64,000 nt of DNA from Pelomonas sp963422775 (GCA_963422775.4 CAUJSJ030000035.1:55553-119552), one strand, 5' to 3'; numbered from the stretch's first letter, positions 33,446 to 42,218 are shown. The notes: generated from the letters alone by a model not told the origin. Numbers and translations: made by a program.

Positions 33446-34001
33446 ATGCCATCGTCGCCAGTTGATCGCCGCACCTCCCGAACCCATCGCGCACTGCAGG
33501 ACGCCTTGTTCAACCTGACGCTGTCAAAGGACTACGAGTCGATCACCGTCGAAGAGCTTTGCGATCTTGCCAATATTGGCCGCTCGACCTTCTATGAGCA
33601 TTTCCGCGGCAAGGATGACCTGAAGCGAAGCTGGGTTCGGATCCTGGACGCTCAACTCGCTGCTGTGCGATCCCCGGGGCATGGCATTCAGCGTCAGCTT
33701 GCCGTTGCTCAGGCATGCCAAGGAGCATCTGCGCCATATCCGGGCGTTGGGCCTGAGTCGCGGGCGCGATGTCGCGTTCGACGCGTTGCGCGACTTGGTC
33801 CAGGAGCATGTACGACGAGAGCTGGCTACCGGCGGGCCGAGGCCCGCTCGATGCCCTGAGCTGGCAATGCGCTTCTTCACCGGCGCCTTCATGTCCGTCC
33901 TGACGAGTTGGCTTGCCAGCGGCGCGCATGAGCCCGCGGAGGAGGTGGATGCGGAGTTCCGGAAACTCGCGACACGCTGCTGCCTGGCGTGTGATGCTTG
34001 A
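33446..34001 (+). pseudogene. TetR-family regulator, frameshifted
   Basis: The N-terminal frame encodes a TetR DNA-binding domain: LQDALFNLTLSKDYESITVEELCDLANIGRSTFYEHFRGKDDL, which is read in pieces around the VEELC helix. The ligand-binding half (LLRHAKEHLRHIRALGLSRGRD to FMSVLTSWLASGAHE) is in a different frame. The shift falls near 33,670-33,680 at a CCCCGGGG run. It is either a recent pseudogene or a homopolymer error. If intact it would be about 184 residues. It is next to a mobile element and convergent with the reductase operon, so the target is unknown. Confidence 0.8.
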
Positions 34002-34072
34002 GTTTGAAACGGCGGTCAGCCGCTCACGGCTTCGGCACGAACGCTCTGCGAGGATCCAGGCTTCCTTCTGAA

Positions 34073-34095
34073 CCCAGGGTCACGAAGACCCTGGG
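34073..34095. terminator. Hairpin between convergent genes
   Basis: A perfect 9-bp stem, CCCAGGGTC (34073-34081) and GACCCTGGG (34087-34095), with a 5-nt loop ACGAA. It is placed between the TetR gene and the minus-strand reductase, consistent with two-way transcription termination. Confidence 0.7.
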
Positions 34096-34143
34096 AGGGC
34101 GCAGATATTCGCGACGCGGAATTCCACCGCGTCGCAGCCGCGC

Positions 34144-35967
34144 TCAGATCTTGAAGTCGTCGAACGCGACCCTGTCGTCAGAGATGCCCAACTGCTTGAG
34201 CATCATGCGTGTCGCGGCAAGCATTGCCGGTGGCCCGCACAGGTAGAAGTCGCAGGCCTGCAGGTCGGGATGCGACCGCAGCAGCTTCTCTCTGGCCACG
34301 TCATGGACCAATCCCACGGGATGCTCTGCACCGCGGTCCTCGGACAACACCCGCTGCCAGCTGAAGTTTTCATGGCGCTTGGCAAGAGCCAGCATCTCGT
34401 CCACATAGGGCGCTTCGGCCGCCGTACGCGCGCCGTACCAGAAGTGGATCGGCTCGGTCGCCCCCGAGTCCAGCAGGTCGAGCACCATGGCGCGCAGCGG
34501 CGCCATTCCCGCTCCGCCACCAATGAAGATCTTCTCGCGCTGGCCGTGCTGGATCGCGAAGTCACCGAACGGCCCGCTGTACTGCAGCTTGTCGCCCGCC
34601 TTGAGCCCGAAGACATAGGCCGAGCCCTTGCCCGGTGGATGGTGCTTGCCGCCGCTTTGCTTGCCGTGACAGAAGCGCACTAGCAACGTCAGCCGACCAT
34701 CGGTCCGCTGCACAGGTGCCGACAGGGAATACGACCTGCGCAGCAGCGCACCACTGGACCATTGCGCCGGCAGGTGTAGGCCGGCCCACGCGGAGTGGTG
34801 CTCCTGCGGCGTGTCGATTTGGTGCTTGCCCATGCGGTAGGCCGGCACATGGATCTGGATATAGGCGCCTGGACGATATTCCGGCCCCGGCTTGCCACCG
34901 GGGCGCAACACCACCTCGCGAAGGAAGGGGGACAAGGCACGGACCTGCTCCACCTCGGCTTCCTTGACGGTGCCGAGTTCGGCGCCGCCCTTGACCTCCA
35001 CATCCAAATTGCGGTCGAGCTTGAGGTTGCAGGCCAGCCGGCAGCCGGCCTCGATCCGGGACGGTGAGATCAGCGCGCGGTCGGATGCGGTCGCCTCCGG
35101 CGCAGCGCCGCGGACTCGCACCTCGCACAGGCCGCAGGTCTGTCCACCGCCGCAGTTGGAAGGCAGTTGGAGCCCTTGCTGCGCCGGCGCCAAGAAGACG
35201 GTGTCACCTGCGTGGGCACGCAGGCTGCGCAGGCGACTGCCGTCCGGCGCGTGGACCATCAGCACCCGCGTCGACCGCCAGCGCTTCGGGATGAACTCCG
35301 CCCAACTGAAACTCGTGAACAGCAACCAGATGCCGCTGAGCGCCAGCCAGAAGCCACCGACCGCCGCAGTAACCACCAGCGGGTTGTTGAAGTTCTCTCG
35401 CCCGGTGTAGTCCATGATGTGCAGCATCCATAACACGTCGAACAGCCGCCAGGTGCTGTTGCGGTGCTCCAGCACATCCCCCTGCTGCGACAGGTAGACG
35501 GTGGTGTCCTCGTCATCGGCGAATGCCACACGCCAGACCTTGCCCTCATACCCTCGCGTCTCCAGCGCAGACTCGACCAGTTCAGCCGGCTTGGCACTGC
35601 CGGCGCCGGTGTACGAGGCCTGCGCCAGGCGTCGCGCCAGCAACGCATCAAGGTCGACACGTTCACCGCTCTTCGCGTCGATCAGCAAGGTCGACTTCTC
35701 CCCGGTCAACCGGTAGACCGGGCGGTCCAACAGCCAGCCGGTCGAGGCGGTCATCGCCTGCTCGCGCGCGGAAGCCAGCAAAGGCCCGGCTGCGATGGCA
35801 TTGGACGGCCAAGGCTGATTGGCCGGCGCTGGTGCACGGAACTCGCGTCCTCGCACTTTCTCGGCATCCAGCAGGCTCATGACGAGGCCACTGGACATCC
35901 ATAGCACCAACTGCAGGCCGATCAACAGGCCGATCCATTTGTGAATCTTGCGCATCCAAGGCGTCAT
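34144..35967 (-). CDS. PepSY-type membrane domain fused to NqrF-like 2Fe-2S/FAD reductase
   Basis: A 607-residue inner-membrane oxidoreductase. Residues 1-225 are a PepSY-type region with helices at about 10-33 and 195-220 and a WRLFDVLWMLHIMDY signature. Residues about 235-320 form a plant-type ferredoxin domain whose Cys spacing equals NqrF: Cys272, Cys278, Cys281 and Cys313. The C-terminus is a flavin/NADH reductase (RRSYSLSAP for FAD; GGGAGMAPLRAM and CGPPAM for NADH). It probably moves electrons from NADH to the periplasm, for example to reduce an imported metal chelate. ATG 35967 follows GGAGGA. It overlaps the preceding PepSY gene by 4 nt. Confidence 0.88.
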   Translation of the reverse strand: MTPWMRKIHKWIGLLIGLQLVLWMSSGLVMSLLDAEKVRGREFRAPAPANQPWPSNAIAAGPLLASAREQAMTASTGWLLDRPVYRLTGEKSTLLIDAKSGERVDLDALLARRLAQASYTGAGSAKPAELVESALETRGYEGKVWRVAFADDEDTTVYLSQQGDVLEHRNSTWRLFDVLWMLHIMDYTGRENFNNPLVVTAAVGGFWLALSGIWLLFTSFSWAEFIPKRWRSTRVLMVHAPDGSRLRSLRAHAGDTVFLAPAQQGLQLPSNCGGGQTCGLCEVRVRGAAPEATASDRALISPSRIEAGCRLACNLKLDRNLDVEVKGGAELGTVKEAEVEQVRALSPFLREVVLRPGGKPGPEYRPGAYIQIHVPAYRMGKHQIDTPQEHHSAWAGLHLPAQWSSGALLRRSYSLSAPVQRTDGRLTLLVRFCHGKQSGGKHHPPGKGSAYVFGLKAGDKLQYSGPFGDFAIQHGQREKIFIGGGAGMAPLRAMVLDLLDSGATEPIHFWYGARTAAEAPYVDEMLALAKRHENFSWQRVLSEDRGAEHPVGLVHDVAREKLLRSHPDLQACDFYLCGPPAMLAATRMMLKQLGISDDRVAFDDFKI

Positions 35968-36656
35968 GGCTGGGTCCTCCGACGGAAGCTGTAGAACACC
36001 AGCCAGGCGCCGCTGAGCGCGAAGACCAGGCCCACTCCCGCCGCCACACGCAGCAAGCTGTTGTTGACGTCGGTCCGCTTGTCGTAGTCCATGATGTGGA
36101 ACATCCACAGGAAGTCGAACCAACGCCACAGGTCATGGCGGCGGGCGAGCAGGTCGCCCGTGTCGGGAGCAAAGTACAGCGTCGTGTTGGCGCGGTCATC
36201 GAAACGCACCGCCCACATCGGCACCGGTCGCTTGGCCACCTCCTGGGGCGCCTGGGTGATCCAGGTCACCTCGCGAATCTCGGCCTCACCCTGGTAGATG
36301 TCCTTGGCGCGCGCCACCACTTGCGCGCGCGGCAGCGGGTTCAGCAACTCGCCGGTACCGGCGTCCACCAGGCTGGCCTTGCCGCCGCCCTTGAGCTCAT
36401 AGACCTCCTTGCCGAGGAAACGCTTGAGCTTGAAATACTCGAAGCCTGGATGGATCTCCGAGAGTTGCGCGACATTCAGCCGCTCGGCGCGCCGGTCCAG
36501 CGGAGCGTCGGAGACGTGGGCGAGATGGTCGCCATGGATCACCTCCAAAGAAATGGCCGTCATGTAGACGCCACTGAGCATCCAGAGCAAGGCCTGGACG
36601 CCGATGACGAGGCCGATCCATTTGTGGGCTCGGCGCACCCAGAAGGGCAGGTTCAT
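35964..36656 (-). CDS. PepSY-domain membrane protein
   Basis: A 230-residue protein with N-terminal helix RAHKWIGLVIGVQALLWMLSG, a periplasmic PepSY-like region and a C-terminal helix after WRWFDFLWMFHIMDYD. It is homologous along its length to residues 1-220 of the reductase encoded next, with matching KWIGL and FDxLWMxHIMDY signatures, so the two arose by tandem duplication. The stop overlaps the reductase start. Together with the TonB receptor upstream it suggests metal-chelate uptake and reduction. PepSY-TM proteins serve in siderophore-iron reduction elsewhere. Confidence 0.85.
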   Translation of the reverse strand: MNLPFWVRRAHKWIGLVIGVQALLWMLSGVYMTAISLEVIHGDHLAHVSDAPLDRRAERLNVAQLSEIHPGFEYFKLKRFLGKEVYELKGGGKASLVDAGTGELLNPLPRAQVVARAKDIYQGEAEIREVTWITQAPQEVAKRPVPMWAVRFDDRANTTLYFAPDTGDLLARRHDLWRWFDFLWMFHIMDYDKRTDVNNSLLRVAAGVGLVFALSGAWLVFYSFRRRTQP

Positions 36657-36689
36657 AAGCTTTGTCTCACTGCGTTCATTCGTTCGTGA

Positions 36690-36717
36690 GGCGCCACAGA
36701 CGGCAGTCTGCGGCGCC
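36690..36717 (-). promoter_or_regulatory. Long intergenic hairpin between receptor and PepSY gene
   Basis: GGCGCCACAGAC (36690-36701) pairs with GTCTGCGGCGCC (36706-36717), 11 of 12 bp, with a 4-nt loop. It lies in the 78-bp gap after the receptor stop and before the PepSY gene. No T tract follows on the minus strand, so it may stabilise or attenuate the message and set different receptor and reductase levels. Confidence 0.6.
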
Positions 36718-36734
36718 GTACCGATTTGCTGGGC

Positions 36735-39455
36735 TTACCAGCGATAGCCGGCGCGAACGTGCCAACGGCGCCCTTGCAGGTCGTAGGTCATGGTGTCCGT
36801 GTTGGCATCGGTGTACGACTGGATGAACGGTGGCTTCTTGTCAAACAGGTTGTCGACGCCGAGGGCCAGATCGAGCTGCTTGTTGAATGCGTATTTCACC
36901 TGCACCGAGTGGTAGGTCACGGTGGGCGCCTTGGCGCCGATGGCGGTCGGCGCCGCGTTGATGTCGTCCGCCGAGCCGATGTATTGCAGCGTGTAGGAAC
37001 CCGACCACGGGCCCTTGGCCATGGTGACCGAACTCAGAGAACGCCACTGGGTGTAGCTGCCTCGACCGCCGGTGATCTTGCCCGTGTAGTCGATCGCGTC
37101 TGCGCCCGGGAAGGGACGCACCTGGTAGTTCTTCAGGTACGAAGCCTCCGCATTGAGCGTCGTCGTGATGCCAGCCACGTTGAATTCGTAAAGCGCCCCC
37201 ACGTCAAAGCCAGAGATCTTCTCGTCCGCCGCATTGACGGGCTGTGAAGAGAGGAAATCAATCTCGCCGGTCGTCTTGTTGCGGGTGAAGCTCGCCGGGC
37301 TGCAGAAGATGTGCGCCAGGCCCGGCGTGTTGTAGCAAACCGCCAGCTTGGTCGAACCGGCCACGCTCTGGATCGCGTTGGTGATCTTGATGTTGTAGTA
37401 GTCCAGGGTCAGCGTCAGCGTCTTGGTCGGAGCCCAGACCGCCCCGGCGGTCATCGTCTTGGCGTCCTCGGGCCGCAGGTTCGGGTTGCCGCCGACGGTA
37501 GTCAGGATGGTGTTGCCAAGCTGCTTGTAGCCGGCGGGCACGCCCGCCGCCTGGCAGTTCTGCGAGACGACCAACGAGGTCGGCAACGCGCTCCAGTTGC
37601 TGCACGGGTCGGTCGTCGTGAGGTTGCCCTCGGACACACCGCCATACAGCTCGGGGATGTTGGGCACGCGGAACGCCGACGACAGGTTGGAGCGGAACTT
37701 GAGGCTGGGCAGCACCTGCCAGTCCAGGCCGGCCTTGTAGGTGCTCTTGGACCCGAACAGGCTGTAGTCGGAATAGCGCGCCGCGGTGTTGAACTGAAGC
37801 GATTCGATGAATGGCAATTTCTTGAGCAGCGGCACGGCCAGTTCGGCATACACCTCGCGCGCCGTGTACTTGCCGGCAATCGGATCCTGGCGGTTGGTGT
37901 TCGCCACGCCGATGACGGTCAGGTTGTCAGGATTTCTCCAGCCGCTTTCCTTGCGCATTTCCGCGCCTGCCGCGAAGCCCACCGTACCGGCCGGCAGGTC
38001 GAACAGTTCGCCGCTAATATTGGCGCTGACACCCTTCTGGTCGTTGCCGCCCGTATCGCGCGTCGTCGCCATGATGTAGCGGAGCACTTCTGGCGTCAGA
38101 TTGCCATAGCCCAGGTAGTTGCCGCAGGGAATCGCGGCACCCGCCGCGGTGCTGCACTTGGTGCGGTCCAGCGTCTGGTCCACGCGGTCCAGGTTGGCCA
38201 CGTTGGTGGTGCTGTCCACGCCAGTGTTGCGCCCCCAGTTCACGGCCGCCGACCAGTCCCAGCTGTTGCCGAAGCTGCCCTTGGCACCGGCCACGATGCG
38301 GAAGATGTTCGACTCCTGGCCGAATGTGCGCGTACCGCCTTCTTCAAGGCGTCGGCGCTCCAGCACGAGGCTCTGGCCGGTCGGGTTCGTTGGGTGATTT
38401 GCCGCAATGTTGATCGGCCGATATACGCCGAGCGTGCCCGGCGTAGCTAGCTGGTTGGACTCACGGTGCGAGAACAGCGCTTCAGTGAACAGCTTCGTGT
38501 CCTCGGCGAGATTGATCGTGCCAAACGCGCTGAGGTTCAGGCGCTTGATCGGGTTGACCGCGTTCAGCGCCGGATTGCTGTTGTAGTTGTGCTTGGCCGC
38601 CGAGTACGGCTCATAGAAGTTCGGGTTGCCGCCGGGCATCTGCTTGAAATTGATCCGCTGGCCATCGGCGAGACGGGCGCGGCCGCCGATTGTGGACGAG
38701 CTGCCCACGCACTCCAGCTTGCCGGCGACCTCGCGCAGCCCACACGGTGCGCGCGTGGCCATGTTGATGGCGCCGCTTTCTGAGTAGTTGATGCCGGTGA
38801 CCAGCGACCCGGCCGCGCCTTGCAGCCCATAGGCCAGGTCGATGGCCGTCTCCTCGCCGTCGCCACGGCTGGTCTGCCCATAGCGCACCGAGGCCTCGCC
38901 GCCCTTCAGACCGCTCTTGGTGATGATGTTGACCACGCCGGCGACTGCGTCCGCGCCGTAGATGGCCGACGCGCCATCCTTGAGCACCTCGACGCGCTCG
39001 ATCATGGCGACCGGGATCATATTGAGGTCGACCGAGCTGTTGGCGCCCGTGCCCCCGTTGACGACGCGGCGGCCGTTGAGCAGCACCAGCGTGCGGTTGA
39101 TGCCCAGGCCACGCAGGTTGACCTGCGTCGTGCCGTAGCCGTTGCCCGTCCAGTAGGCACTGGTCTGGTTGCCAGCCGTGCCGGCCGAAGCCGGCAGGCG
39201 CTGCAGCAGCGTCTCGGCAGAGATGGCGCCCGTGCGCTGAATGGTTTCCGCGTCGATGACGGTGACTGGGCCCACGCCCGAGAGCTGAGCCTGCTTCAGA
39301 TTGATCCGGCTGCCGGTGATCTGGACTTTCTCAAGCGATGCCGGCTGCGCATCGGAACTGGCGGGAGCGCCCTGTTGGGCGAGGGCATGGCTGACGAAAA
39401 GCAGGACGGCCGTCGCTACGGCGGTGCGCGTGAGTTGTGTAGACATCATGTGCAT
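36735..39455 (-). CDS. TonB-dependent outer-membrane receptor
   Basis: A 906-residue receptor with a signal peptide (AVATAVLLFVSHALAQ), a plug domain (SGVGPVTVIDAETIQRTGAIS; NLRGLGINRTLVLLNGRRVV; IERVEVLKDGASAIYG) and a 22-strand barrel ending in the aromatic RWHVRAGYRW. The ligand is not clear from sequence. The following PepSY and reductase genes, and the metal-associated small protein upstream, favour a metal complex over a sugar. No Fur or CueR-type site was recognised in the 229 bp upstream, only a short CGAACC-AAG-GGTTCG palindrome. Confidence 0.92.
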   Translation of the reverse strand: MHMMSTQLTRTAVATAVLLFVSHALAQQGAPASSDAQPASLEKVQITGSRINLKQAQLSGVGPVTVIDAETIQRTGAISAETLLQRLPASAGTAGNQTSAYWTGNGYGTTQVNLRGLGINRTLVLLNGRRVVNGGTGANSSVDLNMIPVAMIERVEVLKDGASAIYGADAVAGVVNIITKSGLKGGEASVRYGQTSRGDGEETAIDLAYGLQGAAGSLVTGINYSESGAINMATRAPCGLREVAGKLECVGSSSTIGGRARLADGQRINFKQMPGGNPNFYEPYSAAKHNYNSNPALNAVNPIKRLNLSAFGTINLAEDTKLFTEALFSHRESNQLATPGTLGVYRPINIAANHPTNPTGQSLVLERRRLEEGGTRTFGQESNIFRIVAGAKGSFGNSWDWSAAVNWGRNTGVDSTTNVANLDRVDQTLDRTKCSTAAGAAIPCGNYLGYGNLTPEVLRYIMATTRDTGGNDQKGVSANISGELFDLPAGTVGFAAGAEMRKESGWRNPDNLTVIGVANTNRQDPIAGKYTAREVYAELAVPLLKKLPFIESLQFNTAARYSDYSLFGSKSTYKAGLDWQVLPSLKFRSNLSSAFRVPNIPELYGGVSEGNLTTTDPCSNWSALPTSLVVSQNCQAAGVPAGYKQLGNTILTTVGGNPNLRPEDAKTMTAGAVWAPTKTLTLTLDYYNIKITNAIQSVAGSTKLAVCYNTPGLAHIFCSPASFTRNKTTGEIDFLSSQPVNAADEKISGFDVGALYEFNVAGITTTLNAEASYLKNYQVRPFPGADAIDYTGKITGGRGSYTQWRSLSSVTMAKGPWSGSYTLQYIGSADDINAAPTAIGAKAPTVTYHSVQVKYAFNKQLDLALGVDNLFDKKPPFIQSYTDANTDTMTYDLQGRRWHVRAGYRW

Positions 39456-39684
39456 CTAGTACGGTGCCGAGCGCGGCCACAACGGGGCGACGCTTGAGAT
39501 CAGGCACCTTCGAACCAAGGGTTCGTCGGCGAGCACATGGCTATGGATGCGGAACGAGCCGCTTGCTGGAGATCAATGGGGAATGACGCGTTCCAGCTGC
39601 CAACGCATGCAACTCAACCGACGCTTTGCCAGTCCATCGCGGCGTGCGCATTCGCGCAGGCCGCGGGGTGGCGGTCGTGCTGAG

Positions 39685-40110
39685 TCAGCTGGCTCGGGGT
39701 GGCCGCTCCTGACCGGACAGCAGGAACTCGGCGCGTGGTCCGCCCGGGTCCGGCAGAACCAGTTCCACCAGCGGATGATCGGCAGCGCCCAGTGCGAGCT
39801 CGGTTGCCATGGACACGCATGAGCCGCAGCTCGTGCAGTGGGAGCAAGGAGATGCGTCGCAGCAATGCTTGGTCTGCCCATGGGTATCGGCCGCAACAGC
39901 CTTCTTGCCCGGAGCCCTCGCACCTGCTGGCCTGGCATGTACGCCGGATAGTGCCGCATGCTTGCCGAGGTTCTTGGTCTGGGCAACCTGCCCGGGCGCC
40001 TTCACCTTCGCCACGGAGATCGTCGGGCAGAACATCGACGTGGCCACGCTCGCCGTCGCGGGCACGAGTACCGCTAGCACGATCAGGAGCCAGAAGCCGA
40101 TGAGTTTCAT
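39685..40110 (-). CDS. CzcI/DUF2946-like exported protein with Cys cluster
   Basis: A 141-residue protein. The signal helix (GFWLLIVLAVLVPATASVA) is followed by a basic Ala/Lys region and a Cys cluster, HCCDASPCSHCTSCGSC, with seven Cys. The C-terminus ends in FLLSGQERPPRAS, nearly identical to the end of the protein encoded at 2408-2803 (FLSDGQERPPRTI). It lies upstream of, and co-oriented with, the TonB receptor, 229 bp away. Metal binding is likely from the Cys cluster; a sensor or chaperone role is inference. Confidence 0.72.
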   Translation of the reverse strand: MKLIGFWLLIVLAVLVPATASVATSMFCPTISVAKVKAPGQVAQTKNLGKHAALSGVHARPAGARAPGKKAVAADTHGQTKHCCDASPCSHCTSCGSCVSMATELALGAADHPLVELVLPDPGGPRAEFLLSGQERPPRAS

Positions 40111-40544
40111 GGAAAACGGGAGAAGGATGCGACATTGCATCAAGAGTCTATGGACCTGTCCAGTTAGGGTGTTCCCGTTGCTCTGACATGAATCGGCTGT
40201 CTGAGATCCCAAACTTCTTGCGCATCTTGCGCGGCGATTCACTGGCATGAGCAGATCGAGTCGCATCAACGCATCAGTGGCACCCGAGAGCCCTTGATTG
40301 CGCCAGCCAGGAACGCATGCAGATTGCCAGTGCTGAGCGCAATCAAGCGCTCCGACCAAACGGCGAGCAAGCCAGCGATCGCATCGCCGAAGATCGCGTA
40401 ACAGTGCATGTCGTGCTGCTGAGCGGAACAACAGACAATGCCGGGGAAGCCATGCTCCTGGGCCTAGGTGCCAGCTCATGCGTTTGGTTGCGGGAGATCA
40501 AAGCTGGGACCGAATTCCAGATCGGCGAGTTTCATGTCTGTCGA
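40111..40544. other. Non-coding stretch upstream of the exported Cys protein
   Basis: About 430 bp without a convincing gene. Plus-strand frames here run antisense to the antitoxin gene and have poor composition. A direct repeat TCTTGCGC at about 40,213-40,232 is the only structure seen. No RES or other toxin partner for the adjacent antitoxin is present. Confidence 0.4.
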
Positions 40545-41051
40545 TCAAGTGCCCTCCGCAGCAGCAAGCTCGAGCACCCGTGCCGTGTCGCCTTGTTCGA
40601 TCGCTTGGCGAGGGGTCCTGCCCCTGAGGCCGCCCAACGGTGTCTCCAGAAACGACAGCAAGGTCCAGCCATCACTGGTCTCCAGTGCCTTGGCGAGTTG
40701 GGGAATCACATCCCCAAGCGCGGGTTCGAACTGCCACTTCGGCAGCCGAAAGCCCCGGCGCGTCTCGGTCAGGCCGATGGCACGACCCTTGGCGATCCAG
40801 GCGTTGATCATCACCCGTGTAGTGCTCGCAAGCTCGGCGGCCTGCTCCGTCGTGATCATGTCGCCGGCCTGCAGTCGCTCCGTCCGGGAAGTGAGGCTGC
40901 TGGCAAGGAGAGAACGCGTCTGCGCTGCGGAAACATAGGTTGACGGGCGCTGGGTGTCGCGGGCTCTGCGCGCCGAGCTTCTGGCGGAAGAGTAAGCATT
41001 GGAGACGGTCTTCATTGCTGCATTGATCGATGACTTCAAGGAGCGTTGCAC
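40545..41051 (-). CDS. MbcA/ParS/Xre-type antitoxin domain protein, orphan
   Basis: A protein of about 168 residues starting at GTG 41051, or 156 residues from ATG 41015. A basic, Ser-rich N-terminus leads to a short HTH-like region (MITTEQAAELASTTRVMINAWIAKG) and the C-terminal toxin-binding domain found in MbcA/ParS antitoxins (WTLLSFLETPLGGLRGRTPRQAIEQGDTARVLELA). Such proteins normally neutralise an adjacent RES toxin. No toxin gene is visible on either side, so this is an orphan, or the toxin was lost to the neighbouring transposon activity. Confidence 0.72.
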   Translation of the reverse strand: MQRSLKSSINAAMKTVSNAYSSARSSARRARDTQRPSTYVSAAQTRSLLASSLTSRTERLQAGDMITTEQAAELASTTRVMINAWIAKGRAIGLTETRRGFRLPKWQFEPALGDVIPQLAKALETSDGWTLLSFLETPLGGLRGRTPRQAIEQGDTARVLELAAAEGT

Positions 41052-41388
41052 ACGTTGACCGCCGACGCGCGGACAAGGCCCACGCGGCGAATTCCCCCTT
41101 TATTCGCGGCCCAGCGTCTCAGGACAAGGGGGCGCAGCATCCAATGTCGCTGTTTTGGTAAGTTCTTAAAGCTTGATTGTGCCGCTTGCCTCTGGTCCGG
41201 TTATTTGGATGCGTCAGGGTCTTGCGAGCCTTCATAACCAGTGGTGTTATGAGCGAACATTGGCTTCATCCCGGCACGGCGCGGGCTGTGCCAACCACGG
41301 TCTGACCTATCGTGCCATCAAATTTGCTGGTTGCCTGAGCAATCGGCGGTGGGGTTCTCCTGTTCGTGTCGATGTCGTCGATGTCTGG
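41052..41388. other. Intergenic stretch between antitoxin and IS110 fragment
   Basis: Roughly 340 bp with no credible gene. The local AT content rises around 41,150-41,175, upstream of the antitoxin on the minus strand, where its promoter could lie. The right part probably belongs to the end of the IS110 fragment. Confidence 0.35.
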
Positions 41389-41845
41389 TTAGGCCGCGGC
41401 GCAGCCAGCCCTGAACTCTCGCCCGTGCGCCAGTCGCGGCCAGACTGTCCTCGCGGTCTTGTTCGCCATCGCGGCCGCTGCAACGTCCTTGTTGCGGCGC
41501 GTTGTGATCTCGACCAGCCAGCTGTCTGGATCGGCATTCTGGGTCGCCGTGTAGATGACGGAGCGAGCACCGTGAATCAGCATCGTGCGCAGGTATGCCT
41601 CTCCGCGCTTGCTCATCCCCAGCAGCGTCGGCTTGCCGCCGCTGGAGTGCTGTCGCGGGATCACGCCCAGCCATGCGGCGAACTGCCGGCCGCTGTCGAA
41701 GTTCTTTGCGTCGCCAATGCTAGCGACCAGGGCGCTCGCAGTCAGGGGCCTGATGCCTAGGACCTTCTCAAGACGCTGGCTGGCCTCGCTGGGTATGCGT
41801 CCGGCCAACTCACCTTGAACCGGCGCGCTGAGGCCGCCAGGATGG
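41389..41845 (-). pseudogene. IS110-family transposase, C-terminal fragment
   Basis: A minus-strand frame encodes the Tnp20-type C-terminal domain: GIRPLTASALVASIGDAKNF, QFAAWLGVIPRQHSSGGK and KRGEAYLRTMLIHGARSVI. It reads upstream through VQGELAGRIPSEASQRLEKV to about 41,845, where the IS66 sequence begins. The N-terminal catalytic half is absent. It was probably truncated by the IS66 insertion. It ends with a natural TAA at 41389-41391. Confidence 0.85.
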
Positions 41846-41875
41846 TGTCCACCAACGCAAATAGGTGGACACCAT
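41842..41875 (+). promoter_or_regulatory. 12-bp inverted repeat overlapping IS66 tnpA start
   Basis: ATGGTGTCCACC (41842-41853) and GGTGGACACCAT (41864-41875) are perfect inverted repeats around AACGCAAATA. The right arm includes the first two bases of the tnpA ATG (41874). It could be an operator or an mRNA hairpin that hides the start, limiting transposase synthesis. It may also mark the element's left end. Confidence 0.72.
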
Positions 41876-42218
41876 GTCAGACGCCAAGCCGGCCAGTCGC
41901 CGGCGTCACGATGCAGAGCTGAAGCGCCAAGTCATCGCCGCATGCGCGGCGCCGGGCGCATCTGTGGCCCAAGTAGCAATGAGCTACGGCCTCAACGCCA
42001 ACCTCGTGCACAAGTGGCGGCGCTTGGCTGGGCATGATGGCGAGCCCGCAGGCTCCCCTGCATTCGTCCCGGTCTCGGTGGTCACCGAAGCGCCACCATG
42101 CGAGCCGCCGCAGTCCATCGAGCTGGAACTGCAGCGCGGCCCGGTCCATGTACGGGTTCGTTGGCCGATGGCGGGCGCTGCGTCCTGCGCCGCCTGGCTG
42201 CGCGAGATGCTGCGTTGA
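41874..42218 (+). CDS. tnpA: IS66 TnpA (HTH accessory protein)
   Basis: A 114-residue protein with an N-terminal transposase_8-like helix-turn-helix (KPASRRRHDAELKRQVIAAC; SVAQVAMSYGLNANLVHKWRR) and a less conserved C-terminal part. It is the first of the three genes IS66 elements need. ATG 41874 sits inside the inverted repeat; the upstream GTG at 41865 is possible. The stop overlaps the TTG start of tnpB. Confidence 0.88.
   Translation: MSDAKPASRRRHDAELKRQVIAACAAPGASVAQVAMSYGLNANLVHKWRRLAGHDGEPAGSPAFVPVSVVTEAPPCEPPQSIELELQRGPVHVRVRWPMAGAASCAAWLREMLR

Noticed and set aside
37311..38450. Plus-strand frame of 379 residues opposite the TonB receptor
   Set aside because: Antisense to conserved plug and barrel sequence; Arg/Val/Gly-rich with no start signal.
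39456..39684. A Fur box upstream of the TonB receptor
   Set aside because: No stretch approaches the GATAATGATAATCATTATC pattern; only a short CGAACC palindrome is present.
40317..40943. Plus-strand frame that could be a toxin partner of the antitoxin
   Set aside because: It runs antisense through the antitoxin gene itself, lacks RES-domain residues and has poor composition.
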